In this document: piece after piece, positions 7,147 to 13,574 of the stretch
Position numbering within the stretch: the stretch's first letter is position 1
How the letters are laid out: the number at the start of each line of letters is the position of its first letter
NCBI GenBank assembly: GCA_016763045.1
Contig: JAESUN010000002.1
Coordinates: 1-18,881, forward strand
DNA: 18,881 bases
Direction: 5' to 3'
Source of the DNA: Opitutaceae bacterium
GTDB lineage: Bacteria; Verrucomicrobiota; Verrucomicrobiia; Opitutales; Opitutaceae
Notes under the pieces: generated by a model
What the model was told of the DNA's origin: nothing
The model's input: the letters and a program-made list of their open reading frames with translations, nothing else
Databases searched by the model: none
Program-made: the position numbers and the translations under genes

Positions 7147-7445
7147 TTGCGCCTTCCTCGCTGGCGCTGCTGATCCGCCTCCAATAATTCATCAAGACTT
7201 GATATATCTTCTTTCTTTAGTGTAAATAATTGCGAAAAAGCTTCAAGCTCTCCCAGCGCAGCCGCAAGCTTTAATAAATTCTCTAAAGAAATTTTTCCTT
7301 CACGCTCAAAAATACGCAAGGTTGAGAAAGCAACACCAGAGCGGTCCGCCAGCCCCTGCCGCGATAAATTAAGCTCCAAACGACATTTCTGCACGCGCTC
7401 AGAAATCTTTGCTTTTACTTGCTCTGGAGTCCACTTAAAGAACAT
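7143..7445 (-). CDS. hipB: HipB-like Xre antitoxin of the second Hip module
   Basis: The 100-residue protein has an Xre helix-turn-helix at about residues 13-66 (LNLSRQGLADRSGVAFSTLR, then IFEREGKISLENLLKLAAAL) and a short basic tail ending RQRGRRK. Size and motif match standard HipB antitoxins, which repress their own promoter and neutralise HipA. Its stop overlaps the hipA2 start by four bases (ATGA), so the two are translationally coupled. The start codon lies inside one copy of a 16-base repeat that also covers a likely -10 box upstream, pointing to autoregulation. If the adjacent hipA2 is dead, this antitoxin could still act as a repressor or might cross-talk with the other Hip module. 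Confidence 0.85.
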   Translation of the reverse strand: MFFKWTPEQVKAKISERVQKCRLELNLSRQGLADRSGVAFSTLRIFEREGKISLENLLKLAAALGELEAFSQLFTLKKEDISSLDELLEADQQRQRGRRK

Positions 7446-7494
7446 TATAATATCTCTTAATCTTATTTATTACATATTAAGAACATTATAGTAT
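7438..7494 (-). promoter_or_regulatory. Two 16-base direct repeats at the hipB2 start and promoter
   Basis: AAGAACATTATAATAT (7438-7453) and AAGAACATTATAGTAT (7479-7494) match at 15 of 16 bases and are 41 bases apart, on the same side of the helix (about four turns). On the coding strand each contains TATAATG. The inner copy includes the hipB2 ATG (7445-7443). The outer copy supplies a TATAAT hexamer suited to a -10 box, with a weaker TTGAGT about 15 bases upstream. Likely paired operators for HipB2. Confidence 0.55.
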
Positions 7495-7530
7495 TTTTTA
7501 TTATTACTCAAGCCATATAATCACACTCTA

Positions 7531-7671
7531 TCAAGCTAGAGCATCTCTCTGACCTAACTGGACATCAATATCAGCCATCATTTTCTCAAAATTTAAAGGT
7601 GTGATCTCACCACTATCAATTTCATCAGCAGCACAAAGTAACTCTAAAGTTATTTTTTCTTTATCTTCCAT
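7531..7671 (-). CDS. Small acidic ORF (46 aa), function unknown
   Basis: An ATG at 7671 opens a 46-codon frame starting MEDKEKITLELLCAADEIDS, ending in TGA at 7533-7531. It is acidic and predicted helical, with a second stretch ITPLNFEKMMADIDVQLGQR. GAGGGG lies about 12 bases upstream, slightly far for a ribosome site. It lies between two antitoxin operons, just upstream of hipB2 on the same strand. I recognise no family. An accessory or orphan antitoxin-like peptide is possible from its acidity and position, but that is a guess. Codon content looks protein-like with no rare clusters. Confidence 0.45.
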   Translation of the reverse strand: MEDKEKITLELLCAADEIDSGEITPLNFEKMMADIDVQLGQRDALA

Positions 7672-7869
7672 TATATTTCAAAACCCCTCTTGTGACCTCA
7701 GCATACTCCATCCTTTTTAGACGCATAACGACTGATATATAAGCCATATAACTATATAATGATTTATATATCAGTCATTTCTGGAAGAACTCATAAGCTC
7801 AGCCGAGCGCGTGGAACAGGGCATACCGCTCTCCCCTGAATAGACCAGGCCCTCTTCCATGATATCGTA
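7672..7869. other. Intergenic stretch between the small ORF and the RES toxin
   Basis: Apart from the 13-bp inverted repeat there is no convincing gene. A short plus-strand frame after 7777 reads FLEELISSAERVEQGIPLSP before a TAG. It has protein-like composition but no start and may be a leftover fragment. A 28-codon minus-strand frame (7747-7661) overlaps the small ORF start and has no clear ribosome site. Confidence 0.4.
7730..7776. repeat. Perfect 13-bp inverted repeat in AT-rich intergenic DNA
   Basis: GACTGATATATAA (7730-7742) and TTATATATCAGTC (7764-7776) are exact inverted copies around a 21-base AT-rich centre. It lies about 60 bases upstream of the small ORF at 7671-7531 (- strand). 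It fits an operator straddling a promoter better than a terminator, since no T run follows either arm. Confidence 0.6.
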
Positions 7870-8424
7870 CTAAAGACGGTTTTTAGCGCGCCACTCATTC
7901 CACTTAATCGGGTTGTCAGAGACAGTTTCAATATTTTCCAGATTAAATAAATCGAGAAATAACACTATATTATCACATTCATATCGCGCACTCGGCGCTA
8001 TAATACCATCAAATCCCATAAATGCCGCCGCATCAGCAATTTCCTGAGTCCGCTTATAAAGTATTTGTTGATATTTTGCTTCATCCACACCTAACGCAGT
8101 CAGATCGCTCATTTTCAATAATACAAGCGTCCGGTCAGTGATAACTGACAGTTCAAATAATGTATGTTTCATCTTTGATGGAAAGACTGATTGACCACGG
8201 TTCAGGTGGAAATGAATCTCAGAGATGGCTCCATTAGCATCCTTTGCGCCGTATAGTACACTCAGAGGTGACGGATTCCAGCGACCGGCCCCACGCGACC
8301 CATCCAGCACTGACCGCCCTTCCCGGACTGCGCGCCACATTGCACCATTATATGAGTGCCCCTTGATCCCCTCTAAAGCGTCAAGTAGTCGATCATCATG
8401 ATTGCGGTGTACCGCGACTACCAT
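7870..8424 (-). CDS. RES-domain toxin (NAD+-consuming)
   Basis: From the ATG at 8424 the product has 184 residues and the RES-domain signature. The Arg is in MWRAVREGR (R31). A GxGRWNPSPLSVLYGA stretch lies at about 45-60. The Glu is in AISEIHFH (E69). The Ser is in APSARY (S146), with N152 and VLFLDLF following. RES toxins such as MbcT and Pseudomonas Res degrade NAD+ and stop growth. The frame is open further upstream inside the antitoxin gene, but the ATG at 8424 begins one base after the antitoxin stop, the expected coupled start. The stop is TAG. It is second in an antitoxin-first operon with the Xre-MbcA/ParS-type gene. Catalytic residues appear intact. Cellular activity is inferred from the family. 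Confidence 0.88.
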   Translation of the reverse strand: MVVAVHRNHDDRLLDALEGIKGHSYNGAMWRAVREGRSVLDGSRGAGRWNPSPLSVLYGAKDANGAISEIHFHLNRGQSVFPSKMKHTLFELSVITDRTLVLLKMSDLTALGVDEAKYQQILYKRTQEIADAAAFMGFDGIIAPSARYECDNIVLFLDLFNLENIETVSDNPIKWNEWRAKNRL

Positions 8425-8425
8425 T

Positions 8426-8782
8426 CTACAGATAAACCCCACTATCCAGACGTTCAAGAACTTCCAGCACTTCTCCGGTGCGCCCCTCATTGATCAAATC
8501 GTATGGTTTCTGGCTCTCAAGTTGAGGGTGGGGCGACTGGAGCCAGAGACGGACTTCATCTGGTTCGTAAAAATCGGACAATCGTTCGGCAACCCAACGC
8601 AGCTCTGCTATGATTGTTTGCTTTCCAATTGTCGGGCCACCTTCGCCCCTACTCCAACGTGAAACCGTTGGTGGCGATACACCGATGATATTGGCAATAT
8701 CACGACCTTTAAGGCCGCCATATTCCTTTAGTCCCGCAACCAGCCTTGATACGGCTGTCTCTTTAATCGCTAAACCGGCCAT
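8426..8782 (-). CDS. Xre/MbcA/ParS-type antitoxin of the RES toxin
   Basis: The 118-residue protein has an N-terminal helix-turn-helix (GRDIANIIGVSPPTVSRWSR) at about 27-47 and a C-terminal toxin-binding domain of the MbcA/ParS (formerly DUF2384) type. The latter shows in EVRLWLQSPHPQLESQKPYD and LINEGRTGEVLEVLERLDSGV, with the family's W-L...P-x-x-L-I-x-x-G-R-x-x-V...G-V pattern. Such antitoxins block the RES active site and repress the operon. The toxin gene begins one base after its stop (TAG). The promoter lies in a long palindrome immediately upstream, consistent with self-regulation. The pairing is highly characteristic and confidence is high. Confidence 0.9.
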   Translation of the reverse strand: MAGLAIKETAVSRLVAGLKEYGGLKGRDIANIIGVSPPTVSRWSRGEGGPTIGKQTIIAELRWVAERLSDFYEPDEVRLWLQSPHPQLESQKPYDLINEGRTGEVLEVLERLDSGVYL

Positions 8783-8819
8783 ATATTATCACCTTCCAAT
8801 CAGAGTGAGCCTTGTTTTT

Positions 8820-8888
8820 CCCACCTCTATATTACAAATAAATTTCACAAATGTCAATCGTGAAATTTATTTGTAATATAGAGGTGGG
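8820..8888. repeat. Perfect 29-bp inverted repeat with 11-base spacer
   Basis: The arm at 8820-8848 (starting CCCACCTCTA, ending AATTTCAC) is the exact reverse complement of 8860-8888 (starting GTGAAATT, ending GAGGTGGG), around 8849-8859. It lies between the integrase stop (8908) and the antitoxin start (8782). Neither side is followed by a T run in the direction needed for an intrinsic terminator. It contains the antitoxin promoter, so it is probably an operator of unusual length. It may also form a cruciform. Confidence 0.85.
8829..8857 (-). promoter_or_regulatory. Consensus promoter of the Xre-RES operon inside the inverted repeat
   Basis: Reading the minus strand, TTGACA (8857-8852) is a perfect -35 box, followed by exactly 17 bases and TAATAT (8834-8829) as -10. 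The -35 lies in the spacer of the 29-bp inverted repeat and the -10 in its distal arm. A factor bound to the two arms would cover the whole promoter. Confidence 0.75.
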
Positions 8889-8907
8889 TGTTTGATGTCA
8901 TTCTCTC

Positions 8908-10083
8908 TTAACTGGAATCTCCTTGGCTCAAGCACTTTAAGGACTGAGCAATTTTTTCAGATATATTGTTAAAATTCTCATCATCGGGAAACAAATCCCC
9001 ATAGATTCCAAAAGTGATTGAAATTTTACTATGCCCCATCATTTTCATAATTTCTTTTGGATTAGCCCCTTCTTTGATCGCCAAGGAAGCAAAAGCGTGA
9101 CGCATATTTTTGTAAAGATATTTCTTCTTCCCCTTCACAAGTAAATCAAGTGATTTCAAATGCTGTGTCCAAACCCTCTTGTCCCAATTAGGCCGATTAA
9201 GGGATTTTCCAACCTCATTAGGAAAACATAACCCTTCTTCTGTATCTAGACATTGCAATTTCCAATTTTTCAGAAGCTCTAAAGACAAAGAAGGAATAGG
9301 AACGTTACGTTTGGAGGCTTTTGTTTTAAGCGGCCCCATTTGCCGCCAAATATCAACACGCCTCCTGACCATGACAATGGATTTAGTAAAATCAATATGC
9401 CGCCATCCAAGACCAAAAAGCTCCGACGCACGAAGTCCCGTCATCACAGCCATAACAATCATGCAATGATCCCGCAGGGAAAGATTTCCAACACCGATAA
9501 TCTTTGCCAAATCTTCAAGAGTAGGAATAAGAACACCATCAAGTACATCCTCATCATCCACATGAATGGCAACTTTTTCTTTGGGAGCCCTTAATTTTAT
9601 AAATTTTACAACATTTCTGGAAAGATACTCATCTTCGATTGCCAGGCTTAAAACCGCCCCAAGAATAATTTTAATTCTCATAATTCGTTTGTGTGACAGG
9701 CTAGAATTAACACGCAGTTCCAGCAAAAAATCTTTCACATTTTTGATCGTAATTTCTGTTAAACGTTGTTTGCCAAACCTTGGAACCAAATAATTCCGTA
9801 ATACTCCCTCATAATCTTTCCATGTTGATCTTTCCAACCCTTGGGCATCGCAATATCTAAGATATGTTTCATGGAACTCACCAAAGGTCATTGTCTGACT
9901 GTCAGCAACATGCACTCCCCTATTAACGTCACTAGCAATTTGAGCCGCGAAGGACTTCGCATCTTTTTGTTTTTTAAAATTCTTAAAACGTCGTTTATTG
10001 ACAGAATCACGATACTCCACTTTCCAGCGGTTTGATGTTTTTCCTTTTTCAGTCGTCCACTCAACTTTTGTAATGGTCGCCAT
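8908..10083 (-). CDS. int: Tyrosine recombinase, ICE/phage-type integrase
   Basis: The 391-residue protein has an N-terminal arm-binding-like region (1-60), a SAM-like core-binding domain (about 65-165, QTMTFGEFHETYLRYCDAQG) and a catalytic domain. Catalytic residues visible are Arg in TGLRASEL (R218), a Lys in PLKTKASKR (about 263-265), Arg in YKNMRHAFAS (R328), His in MMGHSKIS (H351) and nucleophile Tyr in GIYGDLF (Y361). The usual H-x-x-R box reads K-N-M-R, so the first His is Lys (K325), a known natural variation. AAAGGA lies 8 bases before the ATG at 10083. It would insert and excise the element together with an excisionase not seen here. Its upstream DNA is repeat-rich and may contain the attachment site. 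It is encoded next to the trb operon and on the same strand. Confidence 0.93.
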   Translation of the reverse strand: MATITKVEWTTEKGKTSNRWKVEYRDSVNKRRFKNFKKQKDAKSFAAQIASDVNRGVHVADSQTMTFGEFHETYLRYCDAQGLERSTWKDYEGVLRNYLVPRFGKQRLTEITIKNVKDFLLELRVNSSLSHKRIMRIKIILGAVLSLAIEDEYLSRNVVKFIKLRAPKEKVAIHVDDEDVLDGVLIPTLEDLAKIIGVGNLSLRDHCMIVMAVMTGLRASELFGLGWRHIDFTKSIVMVRRRVDIWRQMGPLKTKASKRNVPIPSLSLELLKNWKLQCLDTEEGLCFPNEVGKSLNRPNWDKRVWTQHLKSLDLLVKGKKKYLYKNMRHAFASLAIKEGANPKEIMKMMGHSKISITFGIYGDLFPDDENFNNISEKIAQSLKCLSQGDSS

Positions 10084-10135
10084 ATTAAAATTCCTTTGAC
10101 AATAATTTCACTTATCGCCCCTCTTCCCCCAACAC

Positions 10136-10403
10136 TGCCTTGGCGGAAGGTGGGGTGGGTTGATAAAAGCCAAAAAGGAAGGCAGTCATTTTCAAATCAT
10201 CGAAGGTGTCCGGAAATGGAGATTTCATCGACTTCGGAGAAAAATTTCATTTCTTAAAATCCGCCGAAGACCAGACGTCAAAATCAAAAATTCCGGAGTG
10301 TCTGCTGCAAGGCAGTAGAAACCGTCATTTTTTCTTTTGTCGTTGAATTGAAAATGAGTGACTGTAAGTTTGGCCCCAACCCACCCCAACTTTTGCCATG
10401 GCA
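10136..10403. repeat. Long imperfect inverted repeat, about 268 bp
   Basis: The arms at about 10136-10205 and 10335-10403 pair with roughly three-quarters identity by eye, with small gaps. The clearest blocks are AAGGTGGGGTGGGTTG (10147-10162) against CAACCCACCCCAACTT (10377-10392), 15 of 16 pairing. CAGTCATTTTCA (10183-10194) pairs with TGAAAATGAGTGACTG (10349-10364). TGCCTTGGC at the left end pairs with TGCCATGGCA at the right. A separate hairpin CTGCTGC-AAG-GCAGTAG sits in the loop at 10302-10318. It could be a MITE-like insertion, an attP or an oriT. Confidence 0.6.
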
Positions 10404-10406
10404 AAA
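10391..10406. repeat. Perfect 16-bp palindrome
   Basis: TTTTGCCATGGCAAAA is its own reverse complement. It forms the right tip of the long inverted repeat and is a plausible dimer-binding or nick-adjacent site. Confidence 0.7.
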
Positions 10407-10445
10407 ATCATAAATGCGTGGCATCGCCACACCGTATTTCTCCGA

Positions 10446-10471
10446 TTATGAGCTTTGTCCAAAACTCATAA
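10446..10471. repeat. 12-bp near-perfect hairpin with two-base loop
   Basis: TTATGAGCTTTG (10446-10457) pairs with CAAAACTCATAA (10460-10471) with a single mismatch and a TC loop. No T run follows, so a terminator is unlikely. It is one of several stem-loops in this gene-free stretch. Confidence 0.6.
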
Positions 10472-10566
10472 ATTTTGAAGAATCTTTAACTGGTATTTCT
10501 TCTCCCTCCTGTTAATGAATTGTTCAAAAAAATTGGCCCGACAGAACATTTAACGGAAAATAGAGT

Positions 10567-10785
10567 TCATTCTCGCCGAATTTTCTGTCTTGATTTTTTG
10601 AACTGGTGATCGCTGTGAATAAAAGTTTCAAGCATCGCTGGAATAAGGTTTTGCGGCGTTTCTACCTGCCCATATTCCACTTCATAAACGCGGACATAAT
10701 CCTGAATTTGTTCGTACAAGTCCGGCATAACAGAGATAGTAAGTTTAACCGGCTTCCGGTCTGGTAATTTGCCTATTTTCAGCAT
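10567..10785 (-). CDS. DUF2274 domain protein, last gene of the trb operon
   Basis: The 72-residue protein (LKIGKLPDRKPVKLTISVMP, LYEQIQDYVRVYE, then NLIPAMLETFIHSD) fits the DUF2274 family. That family is typically encoded directly after trbI in chromosomal and ICE-borne trb clusters. The basic N terminus and the pattern of beta strand then helices resemble ribbon-helix-helix proteins, so a small DNA-binding regulator of transfer is a fair guess. Its function is not established. The ATG overlaps the trbI stop by one base (TAATG). The stop is TGA at 10569-10567, followed by the repeat-rich region. Confidence 0.8.
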   Translation of the reverse strand: MLKIGKLPDRKPVKLTISVMPDLYEQIQDYVRVYEVEYGQVETPQNLIPAMLETFIHSDHQFKKSRQKIRRE

Positions 10786-11909
10786 TATAAAGTTTCCTTA
10801 GGGTAAGGTTTTAGGGTGAGGTCCTGATGCACAATCACCTTGAGTTTCCACCCAGGACGAATAATGAGCGTGGGTTTTCGACCCAGATATTGCTCCACAA
10901 TGGCCTGCCCCGCCTGATTGGTGGTTTTTTGGGTGCTGTCGGTCAGCGCCCTTAGCAAACTGTTCTGATCGTCGCCTATAGCAAGCTCCGTTCCCACACC
11001 GAGTAATGTGGACAGAACGATGCCTTTCATCAGATCACCCGTATGGAAATCCACACCATCGGTCAGACCGGAATATCCCGCCTGATCACTCGCGGTCATA
11101 TTGTCCAGAGTGATATGGGAACCATTGGGCATCAATAATCGCTGCCAGATCACCATGGCCCGTTTCTGACCTTGGGCAATCTGGCTGTCATAACGGCCCA
11201 TAAGGCGCGCACCTTGCGGCACCAACAGTGTCTGACCTGTGACCGTATCGTAGATATTTTCAGTCACCTGGGCTATGACGACACCCGGCAAATCACTATT
11301 GATGCCTGTGATCAGGCTGGCTGAGATAATAGTGCCCGCCATCAGTTGATAGGGAGAGATCACCGCGCCTTCCGTTGTATTTACGCCTTTGGCCGTAGGT
11401 GCGTCTGCCTGAGTGTTATTCAGCGCAAAAAAGACTTTGCTTTCCTTAGCCCGAATGGCGGCTTGCGCCTGACGTAATCTTTCCGCCCTGATTGCATCCG
11501 TTTCAGCATCAGGTCTGAAGGGCAGTTTTGCCGTAGACGCCGAGGCTTGAGCCGTAATCCCTGCCCGCTTTTCTGCTTTCAAGATCGCCTCACCCATATC
11601 CCCCATCATGGCCGGCCCAAGCTGAATGGGGCGTTGTGGAATATCCTGATAACTTTTGGGCAGAACATTCAAGCTTTCCGCAGAAGGTTTCTGGCCCACG
11701 TTATAAAGCTCCGGTCCCTTGGTTTGAGGGCCATGCTCCTTTGGGGCCAAACCATAAAGGGTTGCCATCAATATGACCGCAACCGTTCCCATAAAAACAC
11801 CGATGAGAAGTTTTCGGTTAATGCGAGTCACGGGACGTGGTTTTACTTTCAGGGCAAACTCGCTTTGATGATCAATTTGATGACCAGTTTGGTCTGGGGA
11901 TTTTTCCAT
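10785..11909 (-). CDS. trbI: TrbI, VirB10-like channel protein of the T4SS
   Basis: The 374-residue protein has a short cytoplasmic N terminus, one membrane span at about residues 34-52 (LLIGVFMGTVAVILMATLYG), a periplasmic linker, and the conserved TrbI/VirB10 C-terminal beta-barrel domain from about residue 190. Recognisable parts are YQLMAGTIISASLITGINSD, VTENIYDTVTGQTLLVPQGA and RLMGRYDS. VirB10 proteins span both membranes, joining the inner-membrane ATPases to the outer-membrane ring. The start overlaps the trbG stop (TAATG) and the stop overlaps the DUF2274 start. It appears complete. Family assignment is firm. Confidence 0.95.
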   Translation of the reverse strand: MEKSPDQTGHQIDHQSEFALKVKPRPVTRINRKLLIGVFMGTVAVILMATLYGLAPKEHGPQTKGPELYNVGQKPSAESLNVLPKSYQDIPQRPIQLGPAMMGDMGEAILKAEKRAGITAQASASTAKLPFRPDAETDAIRAERLRQAQAAIRAKESKVFFALNNTQADAPTAKGVNTTEGAVISPYQLMAGTIISASLITGINSDLPGVVIAQVTENIYDTVTGQTLLVPQGARLMGRYDSQIAQGQKRAMVIWQRLLMPNGSHITLDNMTASDQAGYSGLTDGVDFHTGDLMKGIVLSTLLGVGTELAIGDDQNSLLRALTDSTQKTTNQAGQAIVEQYLGRKPTLIIRPGWKLKVIVHQDLTLKPYPKETL

Positions 11910-12880
11910 TACCGTCTCCCGACTTTGCGGGTGATACGGACGATCTGCTGTTTCTTTTCACCAAGTCGAAGTTCAGCGGCTTTAAACAGTCGGTCCACAA
12001 TATAAGTGTTGCCCTTGACCCGATAGTTGACCAGTTCCACTTTACCCTCTTCACCGGAGATAAATAACGGCGGCGCTTCGCCCTGGTCCAGCCGTTCCGG
12101 GAACTGTATATAAACCTTGTGGCCATCATCAAATGCCTGAATGGGTCTCCATGGGGGCGTGTCGCCGGATATCTCATAGCGGAAGTTGAGATTGTTCAGA
12201 TCAAAGTCCGCCTTCACGGTATGATCCCGTCGTGCAAAAGCTCTGTTGTTCCGACCTTTCAGGGCCAAAAGTTCATCTTTAGGATAATGCCAACTGAGAG
12301 AAGCCATATAGGTGGATTTATAACTCATCATATCCAGATGATAGCTGCGCCTGTCGGTCAGGATCACCAGATTGGTTTTTAAGTCTGGAGCCACCGGCTT
12401 GATCAGAATATGGGTCCGGGTTCCCTGCCCTGATCCACTTGTGGTATCGCCGATAATCCATCTCAAGGTATCACCCGCCGATACGGTGTTCAGCGTTTCA
12501 CCGGCTTGCAGCATAATATCTGTGACTTTGCCGGGCGCAGCATAAAGCTGGTAAAGCGCCCCTTCCATAAATGGATAAGTCTGAATGGCATTGATGTAGC
12601 CATTTTCCGAGGGCATTATTTTTGCTCTTTTATGGGCGGCACTAATGACCTTGTGGGGATTGGTGTTTGTCTTCACGCGACTATCAGATAGACGTTTTAA
12701 CTGACCCGGCAAGGGCACAGGTTTTACCACCTCAACAATTTTGACAGGCAGGGCCGGTTTTTTCTGCATATGGGCAGGTTTATAAGCGCTGGTGTCATAC
12801 TCAAAATCCTGTTGTTTGCCCGCACAGGCACTCAGCAGGCAAAAGATTATGGGGAAGGATAGAGTGTGCATAATGGTCAT
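11909..12880 (-). CDS. trbG: TrbG, VirB9-like outer-membrane lipoprotein
   Basis: The 323-residue protein starts with a lipoprotein signal, LPIIFC-like hydrophobic core followed by the lipobox LLSAC (Cys about residue 19). After a linker it has the TrbG/VirB9/CagX domain: QLYAAPGKVTDIMLQAGETL, DTLRWIIGDTTSGSG, THILIKPVAPDLKTNLVILT and, near the end, YTVKGNTYIVDRLF-type sequence (here YRVKGNTYIVDRLFKAAELR). It would form part of the outer-membrane core complex with TrbI. The lipobox suggests self-anchoring, a role that a separate VirB7-type lipoprotein fills in other systems. GGAG lies 8 bases before the ATG, and the start overlaps the trbF stop as ATGA. Confidence 0.93.
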   Translation of the reverse strand: MTIMHTLSFPIIFCLLSACAGKQQDFEYDTSAYKPAHMQKKPALPVKIVEVVKPVPLPGQLKRLSDSRVKTNTNPHKVISAAHKRAKIMPSENGYINAIQTYPFMEGALYQLYAAPGKVTDIMLQAGETLNTVSAGDTLRWIIGDTTSGSGQGTRTHILIKPVAPDLKTNLVILTDRRSYHLDMMSYKSTYMASLSWHYPKDELLALKGRNNRAFARRDHTVKADFDLNNLNFRYEISGDTPPWRPIQAFDDGHKVYIQFPERLDQGEAPPLFISGEEGKVELVNYRVKGNTYIVDRLFKAAELRLGEKKQQIVRITRKVGRR

Positions 12881-13572
12881 GAGTTATCTCCGGGTTTAAG
12901 ATCTTTGCTCCAGTTAAAACCGTGGACATAAATGCCCAGCGGGTTTTTACGAAGCTGATCGATTGTTTTGGGTTGTTGAAGGATCAGGGACAGAATGGCG
13001 GTATAGGTTTCCGTGGCAACAAGACTGCCATTCTCGTGGACAGCCTCCCGCCATTTAATCTGAAAGGACGTGTCCGACGCCCGCACCACACTGGTCACCT
13101 CTACGGCAATGGACCTCTCGCCAATGCGCTCAAAAGGATCATGGTCGCGAGCATATTCATTCAGCACCAAAGCGCCCCGATCGGTGACATAATCATAGGC
13201 TTTCAACCAGTTCTCCCGAACCACCACAGGATCAATGGCAATGGACCGCATGTTTTTAATGAAGCTTGAGAGGTGATAAGCAATCTGAGCATCACTCGGG
13301 CTGTAGCTTTCCGTGGCATTGCCCACGGCCCGCACAGATCCGCTGTCTGCCACTTCCACAACATAAGGCGTGATACGACTGGAGAGACTTTGCCAGATCA
13401 GAGCCAGGCTCATCATCATGACAAAGCCCAGACAGAAGAAAGCCATGAGCCGCCAGTTGCGGGCCTGAGCCCGCGCCGATCCGATACGTTGATCCCAAAT
13501 CTCTGCCGCTTTCTGATAAGGAGTAGTTGGTTTGGGCGTATCGCCATATTTATTTGCCTGTCGTTTAAACAT
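12877..13572 (-). CDS. trbF: TrbF, VirB8-like inner-membrane assembly factor
   Basis: The product has a cytoplasmic N terminus, one membrane span near residue 42-62 (LMAFFCLGFVMMMSLALIWQ), and a periplasmic VirB8/TrbF domain, including WLKAYDYVTDRGALVLNEYA and QIKWREAVHENGSLVATETY. VirB8 proteins dimerise and nucleate assembly of the channel. I chose the ATG at 13572 (MFKRQANKYG, 231 residues). GAGGA (13583-13579) is 6 bases away from it but directly abuts the earlier ATG at 13578, leaving no room for the ribosome. The earlier ATG overlaps the trbL stop as ATGA and would add two residues. The 3' end overlaps trbG by four bases. Confidence 0.92.
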   Translation of the reverse strand: MFKRQANKYGDTPKPTTPYQKAAEIWDQRIGSARAQARNWRLMAFFCLGFVMMMSLALIWQSLSSRITPYVVEVADSGSVRAVGNATESYSPSDAQIAYHLSSFIKNMRSIAIDPVVVRENWLKAYDYVTDRGALVLNEYARDHDPFERIGERSIAVEVTSVVRASDTSFQIKWREAVHENGSLVATETYTAILSLILQQPKTIDQLRKNPLGIYVHGFNWSKDLKPGDNS

Positions 13573-13574
13573 AT

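Larger units (their letters stand above)
10084..10566. other. Gene-free, inverted-repeat-rich region between integrase and trb operon
   Basis: No credible ORF occupies these 483 bases. It contains a ~268-bp imperfect long inverted repeat, a 16-bp perfect palindrome, a 13-base hairpin (GTGGC-ATC-GCCAC at 10418-10430), a near-perfect 12-bp hairpin at 10446-10471, and an interrupted stem joining 10511-10525 with 10544-10554. It holds the integrase promoter and leader and the end of trb transcription. The density of symmetry suggests a site for recombination, conjugative nicking or replication. Confidence 0.55.

Noticed and set aside
8820..8888. Intrinsic terminator shared by the integrase and the Xre-RES operon
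   Set aside because: The stem is very strong, but neither arm is followed by a T run in the direction of transcription, the stem is AT-rich in its middle, and a consensus promoter occupies it.
3365..10170. Direct-repeat att pair between the boundary (GGTTGTGGGGTAATCC) and the integrase-side repeat (AAGGTGGGGTGGGTTG)
   Set aside because: Both are G-rich but share only short runs; the similarity is no better than chance.
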